A stretch of 64,000 nt of DNA from the NCBI RefSeq assembly GCF_026340655.1, contig NZ_JAPEOZ010000001.1, positions 62,001 through 126,000 of the forward strand, given 5' to 3'. Origin of the DNA: Streptomyces sp. NBC_01275 (GTDB taxonomy: Bacteria; Actinomycetota; Actinomycetes; Streptomycetales; Streptomycetaceae). This document shows, in pieces, positions 1-8,053 of the stretch. Every line of letters starts with the position of its first letter. The stretch's first letter is position 1. The position numbers and the translations under genes are program-made. A model generated the notes under the pieces. It was not told the DNA's origin, did not search any database, and was given only the letters and a program-made list of their open reading frames with translations.

Positions 1-1
1 G

Positions 2-613
2 GCCGGTCTGGCCGATCAGGACGCCCGTGGTCACTATCTGCTCGGCGACGAGTTCCTCCGTATGGCCTTCGCCCACCACGAGGCCCGGCCCGAGCACATC
101 CGCCTCCGTCCCGTGCTGGAAGCGCTGGCCGCCCGGTTCGGCGAGACCGCGCACTACGCGATCCTCGACGGCCGTGAGGTCGTCTACCGCGCCAAGGTCG
201 ACCCGCCCGCCGGCGCCGTACGGCTGACCTCGACGGTGGGCGGCCGCAACCCCGCGCACGCCACCGGCGTCGGAAAGCTGCTGCTCGCCCACCAGTTGGA
301 CACGGTCGAGGAGGTCGGGGAGTGGATCGGCGACTCCCCCCTGGAACGCCGTACCCCGCGGACCCTGTGCACGGCCGACGACCTCCATCGCGACCTGCAC
401 GCGAGCCGTGTACGGGGCTACGCGCTCGACGACCAGGAGAACGAGAGGGGGGTCAACTGCCTCGCCCTGCCCGTGTACGCGACCTCGCCGACGACCCCGT
501 CCGGCGCCGTGAGCATCAGCGCCCTGACCTACCGCACGCCCCTGTCCACCCTGGTCGACGCACTCGACGAGATCCGTGCCGTGCTCGGAACCCTGGGTGA
601 GCCGCACCGATGA
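2..613 (+). CDS. IclR-family transcriptional regulator, C-terminal part (5' end outside window)
   Basis: The reading frame is open from base 2 and ends in TGA at 611. The visible 203 residues are the effector-binding half of an IclR regulator: the ILDGREVVYRAKV strand, the TSTVGGRNPAHATGVGKLLL segment, and a C-terminal AVSISALTYR strand. The N-terminal winged helix lies upstream of the window. IclR proteins usually control nearby catabolic genes, and the hydrolase/dehydrogenase pair starting about 30 bp downstream on the same strand is the obvious candidate target. The ligand cannot be read from the sequence. Confidence 0.85.
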   Translation, partial: AGLADQDARGHYLLGDEFLRMAFAHHEARPEHIRLRPVLEALAARFGETAHYAILDGREVVYRAKVDPPAGAVRLTSTVGGRNPAHATGVGKLLLAHQLDTVEEVGEWIGDSPLERRTPRTLCTADDLHRDLHASRVRGYALDDQENERGVNCLALPVYATSPTTPSGAVSISALTYRTPLSTLVDALDEIRAVLGTLGEPHR

Positions 614-646
614 AGGCCCGCCGACCCCGTGAGGGAGACTGACCCC

Positions 647-1507
647 GTGCACCTCATGCGTATAGGCGCCCCCGGCGCCGAGAAGCCCGTCGCCCGCATC
701 GACGACGAGACGTACGTCGACCTCTCCGACCTCGTCACCGACTTCGACGAGGCGTTCTTCGGCTCGGGCGGCGTCGACCGCGTCCGCCCGGTCGTGACCG
801 AGCGGGCGGACGCGGGCCGGGTGTCCCGCTTCGCCGGGGAACGCGTCGGCGCCCCGATCGCCCGCCCGCACCAGATCCTGTGCATCGGGCTGAACTACCG
901 CGACCACGCGGCCGAGAGCGGGATGCCCGTCCCCGACGAGCCGATCCTGTTCACCAAGTCGCCCAACACCCTCGTCGGCCCCTACGACGACGTCCGCGTC
1001 CCCCGCGGCTCCACCAAGCCGGACTGGGAGGTGGAGCTCGGCATCGTGATCGGCAGGCGCACCAGCTACCTGGACGACGTGGACCAGGCCCGCGACGCCA
1101 TCGCCGGGTACCTGGTCGTCAACGACGTCAGCGAGCGCGCCTTCCAGCTGGAGCGCGGCGGGCAGTGGGCCAAGGGCAAGTCCGCCGAGACCTTCAACCC
1201 GGCGGGCCCCTGGCTGGCCACCGCCGACGAGATCGACGACGTCCTCGCACTCGACATGTGGCTGGACGTCAACGGCGTACGCCGCCAGACCGGCAACACC
1301 AAGACGATGATCTTCGACCCGTACTTCATCGTGCACTACCTCAGCCAGTTCCTCGTCCTGGAGCCCGGGGACCTGATCAACACCGGCACCCCGCCGGGCG
1401 TCGGCATGGGACTCACCCCGCCGGTGTGGCTGCGGCCGGGCGACGTCATGGAGCTGGGCGTCCGGGGCCTCGGCGCCCAGCGCCAGAACGTGGTCGCGCC
1501 GCGGTGA
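647..1507 (+). CDS. Fumarylacetoacetate hydrolase (FAH) family protein, probable 2,4-diketo-3-deoxy-fuconate-type hydrolase
   Basis: The protein has about 286 residues, the usual size for short-chain FAH enzymes. Family hallmarks are GLNYRDHAAES near residue 80, the metal-ligand segment DWEVELGIVIG with its acidic residues, VNDVSER, and the C-terminal TGTPPGVGMG loop. These enzymes cleave C-C bonds of acylpyruvates using a bound divalent metal. I chose the GTG at 647 because GAGGGAG lies 8 bp before it; GTG 629 and ATG 656 are in-frame alternatives. The stop overlaps the next gene by 4 bp (GTGA), so the two are translationally coupled. The fuconate substrate is an inference from the neighbouring GH95-like gene. 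Confidence 0.85.
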   Translation: MHLMRIGAPGAEKPVARIDDETYVDLSDLVTDFDEAFFGSGGVDRVRPVVTERADAGRVSRFAGERVGAPIARPHQILCIGLNYRDHAAESGMPVPDEPILFTKSPNTLVGPYDDVRVPRGSTKPDWEVELGIVIGRRTSYLDDVDQARDAIAGYLVVNDVSERAFQLERGGQWAKGKSAETFNPAGPWLATADEIDDVLALDMWLDVNGVRRQTGNTKTMIFDPYFIVHYLSQFLVLEPGDLINTGTPPGVGMGLTPPVWLRPGDVMELGVRGLGAQRQNVVAPR

Positions 1508-2535
1508 GCAGCCGTTCCCTACGCGCCTTCGTGCTGACGGCCCCCGGGGAGTACGCGGTCCGGGAGGTCCCGGCGCCGGTGGCGGCCTCCGGCGAAGCCG
1601 TCGTCGACGTCGAGCGGGTGGGCGTGTGCGGCACCGACATGGAGTTCTTCACCGGCGCGATGGCCTACCTCCACCAAGGCCACTCCTCCTACCCCATGCG
1701 CCTCGGCCACGAGTGGGCGGGCCGGGTCGCGGCGGTCGGCGCCGGGGTCGACCCCGGGTGGGTGGGCCGACGGGTCATGGGCGACACCATGCTCGGCTGC
1801 GGCGCCTGCCGTCGCTGCCGCCGGGGCCACCAGCATGTGTGCGAGCAACGGCAGGAAGTCGGCATCCGCGGAGGGCGGGCGGGTGCCCTGGCGGAGCAAC
1901 TCGCGGTGCCCGTCTCGTCGTTGCACGTCCTGCCCGACTCCGTCGACGCCGTGCTGGGCGCACTGGTGGAACCGGGAGGCAACGCCCTGCGCGCCGCACA
2001 GGCCGCCGCGCCGCGGCCCGGCGACCGGACCCTGGTCCTGGGGCCCGGAACCATCGGGCTGCTGGTCGCGATGTTCCTGCGCGCCGCCGGCGCGGATGTC
2101 CACCTGATGGGCGCCACCGACGACTCCCTGGCCTTCGCGCGCAATCTGGGCTTCGCGCAGGCGTGGACGGAGCACTCCGTCCCGGACCTGCCGTTCGACG
2201 CGGTCGTCGACGCCTCGAACGCCAGCCATCTGCCTGATCTGGCCCTGGAGTTGGTCGAGCCGGCCGGCCGCGTCGTCTACATAGGCCTGGCAGGCGAGCC
2301 CAGTCGCGTCGACACCCGCACACTCGCCCTCAAGGACGTGACCGCGGTCGGCGTCCTCTCCGCCTCCCCCGGCCTTGAGGCCACCATCCAGGCGTACGCC
2401 GACGGATCCGTCGACCCCCGGCCGCTGGTCGCCGCGACCGTCGGGCTGGACCAGGCCGGCCCCGTCCTCGCCGGAGAGCGCCCGGCCGACGCCGGACCGG
2501 GGCCGAAGGTGCACATCGACCCACGGCAGAGCTGA
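1504..2535 (+). CDS. Zinc-dependent alcohol/sugar dehydrogenase (MDR superfamily)
   Basis: A 343-residue medium-chain dehydrogenase. The catalytic zinc site is visible as CGTD and GHEWAG. The structural zinc site is a cluster of cysteines in GCGACRRCRRGHQHVC. The Rossmann nucleotide motif is LGPGTIGLL around residue 180. The GTG start overlaps the stop of the FAH gene, so both form one operon, possibly with the IclR gene. It probably oxidises a hydroxyl of a sugar acid or polyol in the same pathway, as in L-fuconate or threonine-type dehydrogenases. The exact substrate is unknown. The C terminus after residue 320 is shorter than in many homologues. Confidence 0.85.
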   Translation: MSSRSLRAFVLTAPGEYAVREVPAPVAASGEAVVDVERVGVCGTDMEFFTGAMAYLHQGHSSYPMRLGHEWAGRVAAVGAGVDPGWVGRRVMGDTMLGCGACRRCRRGHQHVCEQRQEVGIRGGRAGALAEQLAVPVSSLHVLPDSVDAVLGALVEPGGNALRAAQAAAPRPGDRTLVLGPGTIGLLVAMFLRAAGADVHLMGATDDSLAFARNLGFAQAWTEHSVPDLPFDAVVDASNASHLPDLALELVEPAGRVVYIGLAGEPSRVDTRTLALKDVTAVGVLSASPGLEATIQAYADGSVDPRPLVAATVGLDQAGPVLAGERPADAGPGPKVHIDPRQS

Positions 2536-2586
2536 CGAGCGGACTTCGCTCTGCGGTCGGGCTCCGGATCACTCCATGGCGCAGTC

Positions 2587-2865
2587 GTGGTGATGGCCGG
2601 GCGCCCCGCAGTACGACAAGGCGTGACGCCGTACCGGAACGGCTCGGCCTCGGTAGGGAGTGACGTATCTGTGGAGCCCGGCTCTCGGACCGGCCGGCGC
2701 GCGACCGGCACCGGACGCAAGCGTCTCGATGACGACCGGCGGGACGAGTTGCTCGGGAAGCTGCAAGGGCGTGAACTGCTCGATTCGACAGGGCTGTCCT
2801 CCGGGGACGCGTTCATCGAGCTGAGCGACCTCGTCCTCGGAGCGGTCTCCCAGACGTCTCGCTGA
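2587..2865 (+). CDS. Possible small hypothetical protein
   Basis: An open frame of 92 codons in the 495-bp gap between the dehydrogenase and the mannosyltransferase. The C-terminal half looks more protein-like than the N-terminal half: it contains RRDELLGKLQGRELL followed by DAFIELSDLVLGA, which could form two amphipathic helices. No ribosome binding site or domain is recognised, and the true start may be further downstream. It could be a remnant. The rest of this gap (2866-3030) shows nothing I can name. Confidence 0.25.
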   Translation: MVMAGRPAVRQGVTPYRNGSASVGSDVSVEPGSRTGRRATGTGRKRLDDDRRDELLGKLQGRELLDSTGLSSGDAFIELSDLVLGAVSQTSR

Positions 2866-3030
2866 CCGGCGGGCGGCGCTTCGACCGCGCCGAGCCCGCC
2901 GCCCGGGCGCCCGGGCGCCCATGGGACACATCGCCGAAGCCGCCGCCCACCTGTGCTCGGAGGGGGCCTGACCTAACCTGACCGGACCTGGTCTGCCCTG
3001 ACCACGCCCGACACGATCTAGGGTCATCCG

Positions 3031-4758
3031 GTGACGAGTACCGACACGACACGTTCCCAAGTCCTCGACAGCTCCCGTCCGTTGACGGGGCCCAGCGCCT
3101 GGAAGGACCGTCTGCGCCTGTTCGGCTACGCCGCCGGACACCCCCGGACCGACGTCCGTGAACGGCTCGTTGCCCCGTTCCCGGAACCGGCCACCCGCGT
3201 CTGGGAGCTCGTCGGCCTCGGCCCGGCACTGGCGTACCGCGTGGCGAGGGCGATGGGCTGGCTGGGGCCGGTGCTGGTCGCCGCGTTCGCCGGAGCGATC
3301 CGCTTCTGGCGCCTCGACCGGCCGCACGACCTCATCTTCGACGAGACCTACTACGCCAAGGACGCCTGGGCCTTGCTGCACCTCGGCTACGAGGGCACCT
3401 GGCCGAACCGCAAGATCGCCGACCCGCAGATCCTGGCCGACCCTCAGGTGGTCCCGCTCTCCGACGCCGGGTCCTTCGTCGCGCACCCGCCGCTGGGCAA
3501 GTGGGTGATAGCCCTCGGCGAGTGGATGTTCGGCCTGGACCCGTTCGGCTGGCGGTTCATGACGGCGGTGCTGGGGACGCTGTCGGTGCTGATGCTGTGC
3601 CGCATAGGCCGCCGTCTGTTCCGTTCGACGCTGCTGGGCTGCCTGGCCGGCGCGCTGATGGCGGTGGACGGCCTGCACTTCGTGATGAGCCGCTCCGCTC
3701 TGCTCGACCTGGTCGTCATGTTCTTCGTACTGGCGGCGTTCGGCTGCCTGTTGCTCGACCGGGACAGCGCGCGGGCCCGGCTCGCGGCGGCCCTGCCGGT
3801 GGGCGTGGACGGCCACGCCCGCCCCGACGAGGACACCGGGGACCGCGCCGGGACGGGATGGCGTCCATGGCGGCTCGCGGCCGGCCTCTTCCTGGGCCTG
3901 GCGGCCTCGACCAAGTGGAACGGCCTGTATTTCCTGGCCTTCTTCATCGTCCTGACCGTGCTGTGGGACGTCGGCGCCCGCCGCGTCGCGGGAGCACGCC
4001 ACCCGTACCGGGCGGTGCTGCGCAAGGACCTCGGCTGGTCGCTGCTGTCCGTCGTTCCCGTCGCCGTGGCGACCTATCTGGCGACGTGGACCGGCTGGTT
4101 CCTGTCCGACGACGGCTACGGACGGCACTGGGCGGACGGCCGCGGCGGCGCCTGGTCGTGGATACCGGCCCCGCTCCGCAGCCTGTGGCACTACGAGTAC
4201 GGGGTCTACCAGTTCAACGTGGGGCTGCACACTCCGCACCGGGCCCAGTCCAACCCGTGGAGCTGGCTGGTCCTCGGCCGTCCGGTGACGTTCTCCTACG
4301 AGTCGCCGAAACCCGGTCAGGACGGCTGCCACGCGGCGGCCGGCTGCTCACAGGAGATCCTCGCCCTGGGCACACCGCTGCTGTGGTGGTCGGCCTGCTG
4401 CGCGCTCGGGTATCTGCTCTACCGGTGGGGGCTGCGCCGCGACTGGCGCGCGGGCGCCGTCCTGTGTGCGGTGGGCGCCGGCTATCTGCCCTGGTTCAAC
4501 TACCAGGACCGTACGATCTTCTCCTTCTACGCGGTCGTCTTCGTGCCGTATCTGTGTCTGGCCGTGGCGATGATGCTGGGCGCGCTGCTGGGGCCGCCGG
4601 GGGCGAGTGAACAACGCCGTACCCGAGGCGCCGTGGCCGCGGGCACCCTTGTGCTGCTGATCGTCTGGAGCTTCGTCTACTTCTTTCCGATCTACACGGG
4701 TGTGACGATTCCGTATCCCGACTGGCGCGCCAGAATGTGGCTCGACACCTGGATCTGA
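3031..4758 (+). CDS. Dolichyl-phosphate-mannose-type protein O-mannosyltransferase (GT39, Pmt)
   Basis: A 575-residue polytopic membrane protein with about ten hydrophobic segments. The first-loop acidic motif FDETYYAKDAW (DE pair at about residues 108-109) is the catalytic signature of the PMT family. HPPLGKW follows, as in bacterial Pmt. The protein would transfer mannose from polyprenyl-phosphate mannose to exported proteins at the outer face of the membrane. A hydrophilic insertion with many D/R residues sits near residues 250-285. Streptomyces usually carry a housekeeping pmt next to rsmI; that neighbour is absent here, so this may be an additional copy. The GTG start was chosen because the reading frame has no better upstream start. 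Confidence 0.9.
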   Translation: MTSTDTTRSQVLDSSRPLTGPSAWKDRLRLFGYAAGHPRTDVRERLVAPFPEPATRVWELVGLGPALAYRVARAMGWLGPVLVAAFAGAIRFWRLDRPHDLIFDETYYAKDAWALLHLGYEGTWPNRKIADPQILADPQVVPLSDAGSFVAHPPLGKWVIALGEWMFGLDPFGWRFMTAVLGTLSVLMLCRIGRRLFRSTLLGCLAGALMAVDGLHFVMSRSALLDLVVMFFVLAAFGCLLLDRDSARARLAAALPVGVDGHARPDEDTGDRAGTGWRPWRLAAGLFLGLAASTKWNGLYFLAFFIVLTVLWDVGARRVAGARHPYRAVLRKDLGWSLLSVVPVAVATYLATWTGWFLSDDGYGRHWADGRGGAWSWIPAPLRSLWHYEYGVYQFNVGLHTPHRAQSNPWSWLVLGRPVTFSYESPKPGQDGCHAAAGCSQEILALGTPLLWWSACCALGYLLYRWGLRRDWRAGAVLCAVGAGYLPWFNYQDRTIFSFYAVVFVPYLCLAVAMMLGALLGPPGASEQRRTRGAVAAGTLVLLIVWSFVYFFPIYTGVTIPYPDWRARMWLDTWI

Positions 4759-4881
4759 GCGGCGGGAAGCGCGAGAGCGGGGACGAACTCGTCACCGGTG
4801 CAAGGCCCACCGCCTGCTCGGCCGGCGCCCCCGCCACCCCGCGGACTTCCGAGCCGCTGCCGGGCATGTCCTGCGGTCCGG

Positions 4882-5541
4882 TCACCGCGTCCAGTAGGCG
4901 ATGTTGCGGAAGCGGGCCTCGGCGCGACCGGAGCCGTGGTTGTAGACGCCGTTCTTGAAGTAGCGGGTGGCGGGGCCCCGGTCGTCGACCGTCAGGACGA
5001 GGGAGTCGTCGAAGTAGACCTTGACGGTCCCGGTCCCGCTGCTCGCCTGGTGGGCGATCTTCACGTTGAACCAGGTGTCGTACGCCCCGGTCTTGAGCAC
5101 CGTGCCGTCGTAGCGCCGTACGGTGCCGCCGCCCGTGTCGTAGACGTTGAGCATGATGTCGGTGGCCGGGGTGCCCGAGGGGTGGACGGTACGCAGGATC
5201 TGGACGAAGGACGCGCCGTCGGTGCCGGCGGGGAGGTAGACGTCCGCGTCCCACATGCGGTCGCCCGTCGTGTAGTCGACCTTCCAGCGCATCTCGGTGC
5301 GCGGGTCGGTGGAGCTGCCCTCCTCGAACGGCTCGTCGGTGGCGTACACCCACATGCGGTGGACGCCGCCGCTGTAGCTGTGCCGGTCGCCGAGGTCGAG
5401 GTTCCAGGGCTTCTGCCAGCTGTAGGTGAACGACGTCTGCGTCCAGCCGTCGGTCGGGTCGGCGGCCGCCGCCGGCGCCGCCGCCACGGCGCCGCCCGCC
5501 AGCAGTCCGGCTCCTGCGCGTAAGACGGTTCTCCGGTTCAT
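4882..5541 (-). CDS. Secreted beta-jelly-roll polysaccharide lyase-like protein (PL7/PL20-type)
   Basis: 219 residues starting with a Tat-like signal (MNRRTVLRAGAGLLAGG) and an AAA cleavage region. The mature part has the order expected of PL7/PL20 lyases: RTEMRW, then a VQIL strand, then YFKNGVYNHG near the C terminus. These correspond to the Arg, Gln and Tyr catalytic positions of alginate/glucuronan lyases. The usual QIH or QVH is QIL here, so the catalytic histidine at that spot is missing. GGAAAGGAAC precedes the ATG. It is divergent from the GH95-like gene across a region holding two candidate operators. It probably acts on an extracellular uronic-acid polymer, but that is not certain. 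Confidence 0.65.
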   Translation of the reverse strand: MNRRTVLRAGAGLLAGGAVAAAPAAAADPTDGWTQTSFTYSWQKPWNLDLGDRHSYSGGVHRMWVYATDEPFEEGSSTDPRTEMRWKVDYTTGDRMWDADVYLPAGTDGASFVQILRTVHPSGTPATDIMLNVYDTGGGTVRRYDGTVLKTGAYDTWFNVKIAHQASSGTGTVKVYFDDSLVLTVDDRGPATRYFKNGVYNHGSGRAEARFRNIAYWTR

Positions 5542-5596
5542 CGGGGGTTCCTTTCCAATGGGGAGGGAGTCAGGAACATGACAGCAGGCAACCCCA

Positions 5597-5675
5597 ATAC
5601 ATCGGACGAGTCAAGGACTTGAACCCTTGACATGCCCACGGACGGTACCTACGGTCCCCGATACACCCGATGTAT
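5597..5675. promoter_or_regulatory. Divergent promoter region with two GntR/FadR-like 15-bp operator candidates
   Basis: ATACATCGGACGAGT (5597-5611) and ATACACCCGATGTAT (5661-5675) both fit the palindrome ATACATCsGATGTAT; the half-site ATACATCGG at 5597 is the exact reverse complement of CCGATGTAT at 5667. A TTGACA hexamer lies between them at about 5627. The sites sit between the lyase-like gene and the GH95-like gene. Such palindromes are typical of GntR-family repressors, but no such regulator is encoded in the window. Confidence 0.5.
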
Positions 5676-5704
5676 TGATGACCCATCAGGTCTGGAGGAC
5701 GACG

Positions 5705-8014
5705 ATGACCTCGCACTCGGGGAAGCACTCACCCCTGCCCCGCAGAGCCGTACTCGGCACCGCTCTGGGCGGAGCGGCAACGGCCGCCCTGCCGGGGACG
5801 GCCCACGCCGAACCGTCCTTACCGTCGACGGAAAGCGGCCGACGCCCATGGCGACTGCGCGACACCATGACCGCCGACCACGCCTGGGCCGGGTTCCTGC
5901 GCGACCAGGACCTCCTGTGGACCAGGCTGCCCGCCCTCTGGCACGAGGGTCCCTTCCTCGGCGACGGACTGCTCGGCAGCATGGTCTACCGGGAGCCGGG
6001 CGCCGACCGGATCCGCTTCACCGTCCAGCACGGCCGCGTCCAGGACCACCGGCCGGAGTTCGGCAGCGGCTGGGGCACCTGCCGGCTGCCGGTCGGACAC
6101 CTCACGCTCGAACCGGTCGGCGCCATCACCGCCGTGGACTGGCGGCTGAGCCTGTGGAACGCCGAACTCACCGGCACGGTCACCACCACCGCCGGCACCC
6201 TCGCCCTCGCCGCCCTCGTCCACGACGAGGTCCTGGCCGTCCGCGTCCGGGCCGGCGGCGGCGAACGGGTCGCCTGGACGTTCCACCCCGAGGACGCCGT
6301 CAGCCCCCGCCGGATCAGCGAGGCCCCGCCCGCCGGCTACACCGCCAACCCGCCGTGGACCGCGCGGACCGCCGCCGACGGCACCGAGCAGGTGCTCCAG
6401 CCCCTCAGCGGCGGCGGCCAGACCGCCACCGCGTACCGTCGCGCCGGCGACACCCTGCTGCTCAGCGTCGGGCACAGCGCGCCCTCCGACACCGCCGCCG
6501 AGACCGACTCGCTGCGCAACCTCCGGCGCGCGACGTCGTACGACGCCCTCCGACGACGACACACCCGCTGGTGGCACGCGTTCTACCCGAAGAGCTTCGT
6601 CTCGTTCCCCGACCAGCGGCTGCAGAGCTTCCACTGGATCCAGCTCTACAAGGTCGCCTCCGCCAGCCGTGCGGGCGGTCCCGTCATGACCACCTCCGGC
6701 CCCTGGCTGGAGCCCACTCCGTGGCCCGCGGTGTGGTGGAACCTCAACGTCCAGCTGGAGTACTGGCTCATCCACGGCTCCAACCACCTGGAACTCGACG
6801 CGCTCGCCACCACCCTGCGACAGAACCAGGAACAGCTCATCGCCAACGTGCCAGCCGCCTACCGCGCGGACAGCTCCGGCGTCGGCCGCAGCTCCGACAT
6901 GTTCGCCGACCGGGAGGTGGGCCGGCCGGGCACCGGCGCCGAGACCGGCGACCTCACCTGGGCGCTGCACAACGTGTGGCTGTCCTACCGGCACTCCATG
7001 GACGAGGCGCTGTTGCGCGACACGGTCTTCCCGGTGCTGCGCCGGGCGATCAACTACTACCTGCACTTCCTCACCCCGGGCAGCGACGGCAGACTCCACC
7101 TGCCGAGCACCCTCTCGCCCGAGTACCCCGTCGTGCCGCCGCAGGACACCAACTACGACCTGGCGCTCATCCGCTGGGGCTGCCAGACGCTCCTGGAGTC
7201 CGCCGAACTCCTCGGCGTCGACGACGAGTCGATCCCGCGCTGGCAGGAAGTGCTGGCCCGGCTCACGCCGTACCCGGTCGACGACAACGGTTTCATGATC
7301 GGGGCCGACACCCCGTACGCGCAGTCCCACCGGCACTACTCGCACCTGCTGATGGTGTACCCGCTGTACCTGGTCAACTGGGACCAGCCGGGCAGCCGCG
7401 AGCTGATCGAGAAGTCGGTGGTCCGCTGGCACGCGCTGACCGGCGCCCACCGGGGCTACAGCTACACCGGGGCCGCCTCGATCCACGCGATGACCGGCGA
7501 CGGCGACACCGCGATCGCCTACCTGCGGAAGTTCTTCGACCCCACCACCCGCTATCCCTGCCGGGCCAACACCCACTACACCGAGGCCGGTCCGGTCATC
7601 GAGACGCCGTTGTCCGCCTCGCAGTCGCTGCACGACATGTTCTGCCAGAGCTGGGGCGGCGTGATCCGGGTCTTCCCGGCCGTCCCGTCCGACTGGGCGG
7701 ACGTCACCCTGCACGACTTCCGCACCCAGGGCGCCTTCCTGGTCAGCGCCGTCCGCGAGGCGGGGGCGACCCGGTTCATCCGGATCAGAAGCCTGGCCGG
7801 CGAGCCGCTGAAGCTCCGGCACGGCCTCACCGGCGCCCTCACCGTGCTGCTGGACGACGGCACCCCGGCCCGCACCCACGATCTGGGCGACGGCGCCCTC
7901 GTCATCGACCTGCCCCGCGGCCGCGAGGTGCTCGTCCACTCAGGCGCCCGGCCCGACCTCGTCATCGCGCCCGTCGCCGTCAGCGAGCCGGGGGCGGCCT
8001 GGGGACTGCCGTAG
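5705..8014 (+). CDS. Secreted glycoside hydrolase, GH95-like (putative alpha-L-fucosidase)
   Basis: 769 residues with a Tat signal (PLPRRAVLGTALGGAATAALPGTAHA). After an N-terminal beta-sandwich (FLGDGLLGSMVYREPG, typical of GH95) comes an (alpha/alpha)6 barrel with WPAVWWNLNVQLEYW, LPSTLSPEYP and SHRHYSHLL, then a C-terminal beta domain with ETPLSASQSLHDMFCQSWGG. This architecture is shared by GH95 alpha-fucosidases/galactosidases. The ATG at 5705 has GGAGG nine bases upstream; earlier in-frame starts lack one. It is the first gene of a probable operon with the GH97-like gene 40 bp downstream. Fucose specificity is inferred. Confidence 0.75.
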   Translation: MTSHSGKHSPLPRRAVLGTALGGAATAALPGTAHAEPSLPSTESGRRPWRLRDTMTADHAWAGFLRDQDLLWTRLPALWHEGPFLGDGLLGSMVYREPGADRIRFTVQHGRVQDHRPEFGSGWGTCRLPVGHLTLEPVGAITAVDWRLSLWNAELTGTVTTTAGTLALAALVHDEVLAVRVRAGGGERVAWTFHPEDAVSPRRISEAPPAGYTANPPWTARTAADGTEQVLQPLSGGGQTATAYRRAGDTLLLSVGHSAPSDTAAETDSLRNLRRATSYDALRRRHTRWWHAFYPKSFVSFPDQRLQSFHWIQLYKVASASRAGGPVMTTSGPWLEPTPWPAVWWNLNVQLEYWLIHGSNHLELDALATTLRQNQEQLIANVPAAYRADSSGVGRSSDMFADREVGRPGTGAETGDLTWALHNVWLSYRHSMDEALLRDTVFPVLRRAINYYLHFLTPGSDGRLHLPSTLSPEYPVVPPQDTNYDLALIRWGCQTLLESAELLGVDDESIPRWQEVLARLTPYPVDDNGFMIGADTPYAQSHRHYSHLLMVYPLYLVNWDQPGSRELIEKSVVRWHALTGAHRGYSYTGAASIHAMTGDGDTAIAYLRKFFDPTTRYPCRANTHYTEAGPVIETPLSASQSLHDMFCQSWGGVIRVFPAVPSDWADVTLHDFRTQGAFLVSAVREAGATRFIRIRSLAGEPLKLRHGLTGALTVLLDDGTPARTHDLGDGALVIDLPRGREVLVHSGARPDLVIAPVAVSEPGAAWGLP

Positions 8015-8053
8015 ACGACCGTCCGTCCGGATCCCACGACAGGGAGGGTTCTC

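Noticed and set aside
880..1503. In-frame upstream extension of the alcohol dehydrogenase
   Set aside because: The extension is antisense-like Arg/Pro-rich sequence lying inside the FAH gene in another frame; the MDR domain begins right after the GTG at 1504.
2569..4332. Long minus-strand open frame opposite the mannosyltransferase
   Set aside because: Composition is typical of a GC-rich shadow frame (Q/R/G/A runs) and the plus strand encodes a clear Pmt.
5819..7939. 706-codon minus-strand frame opposite the GH95-like gene
   Set aside because: No motif and no ribosome binding site; it arises from GC skew of the real gene on the other strand.
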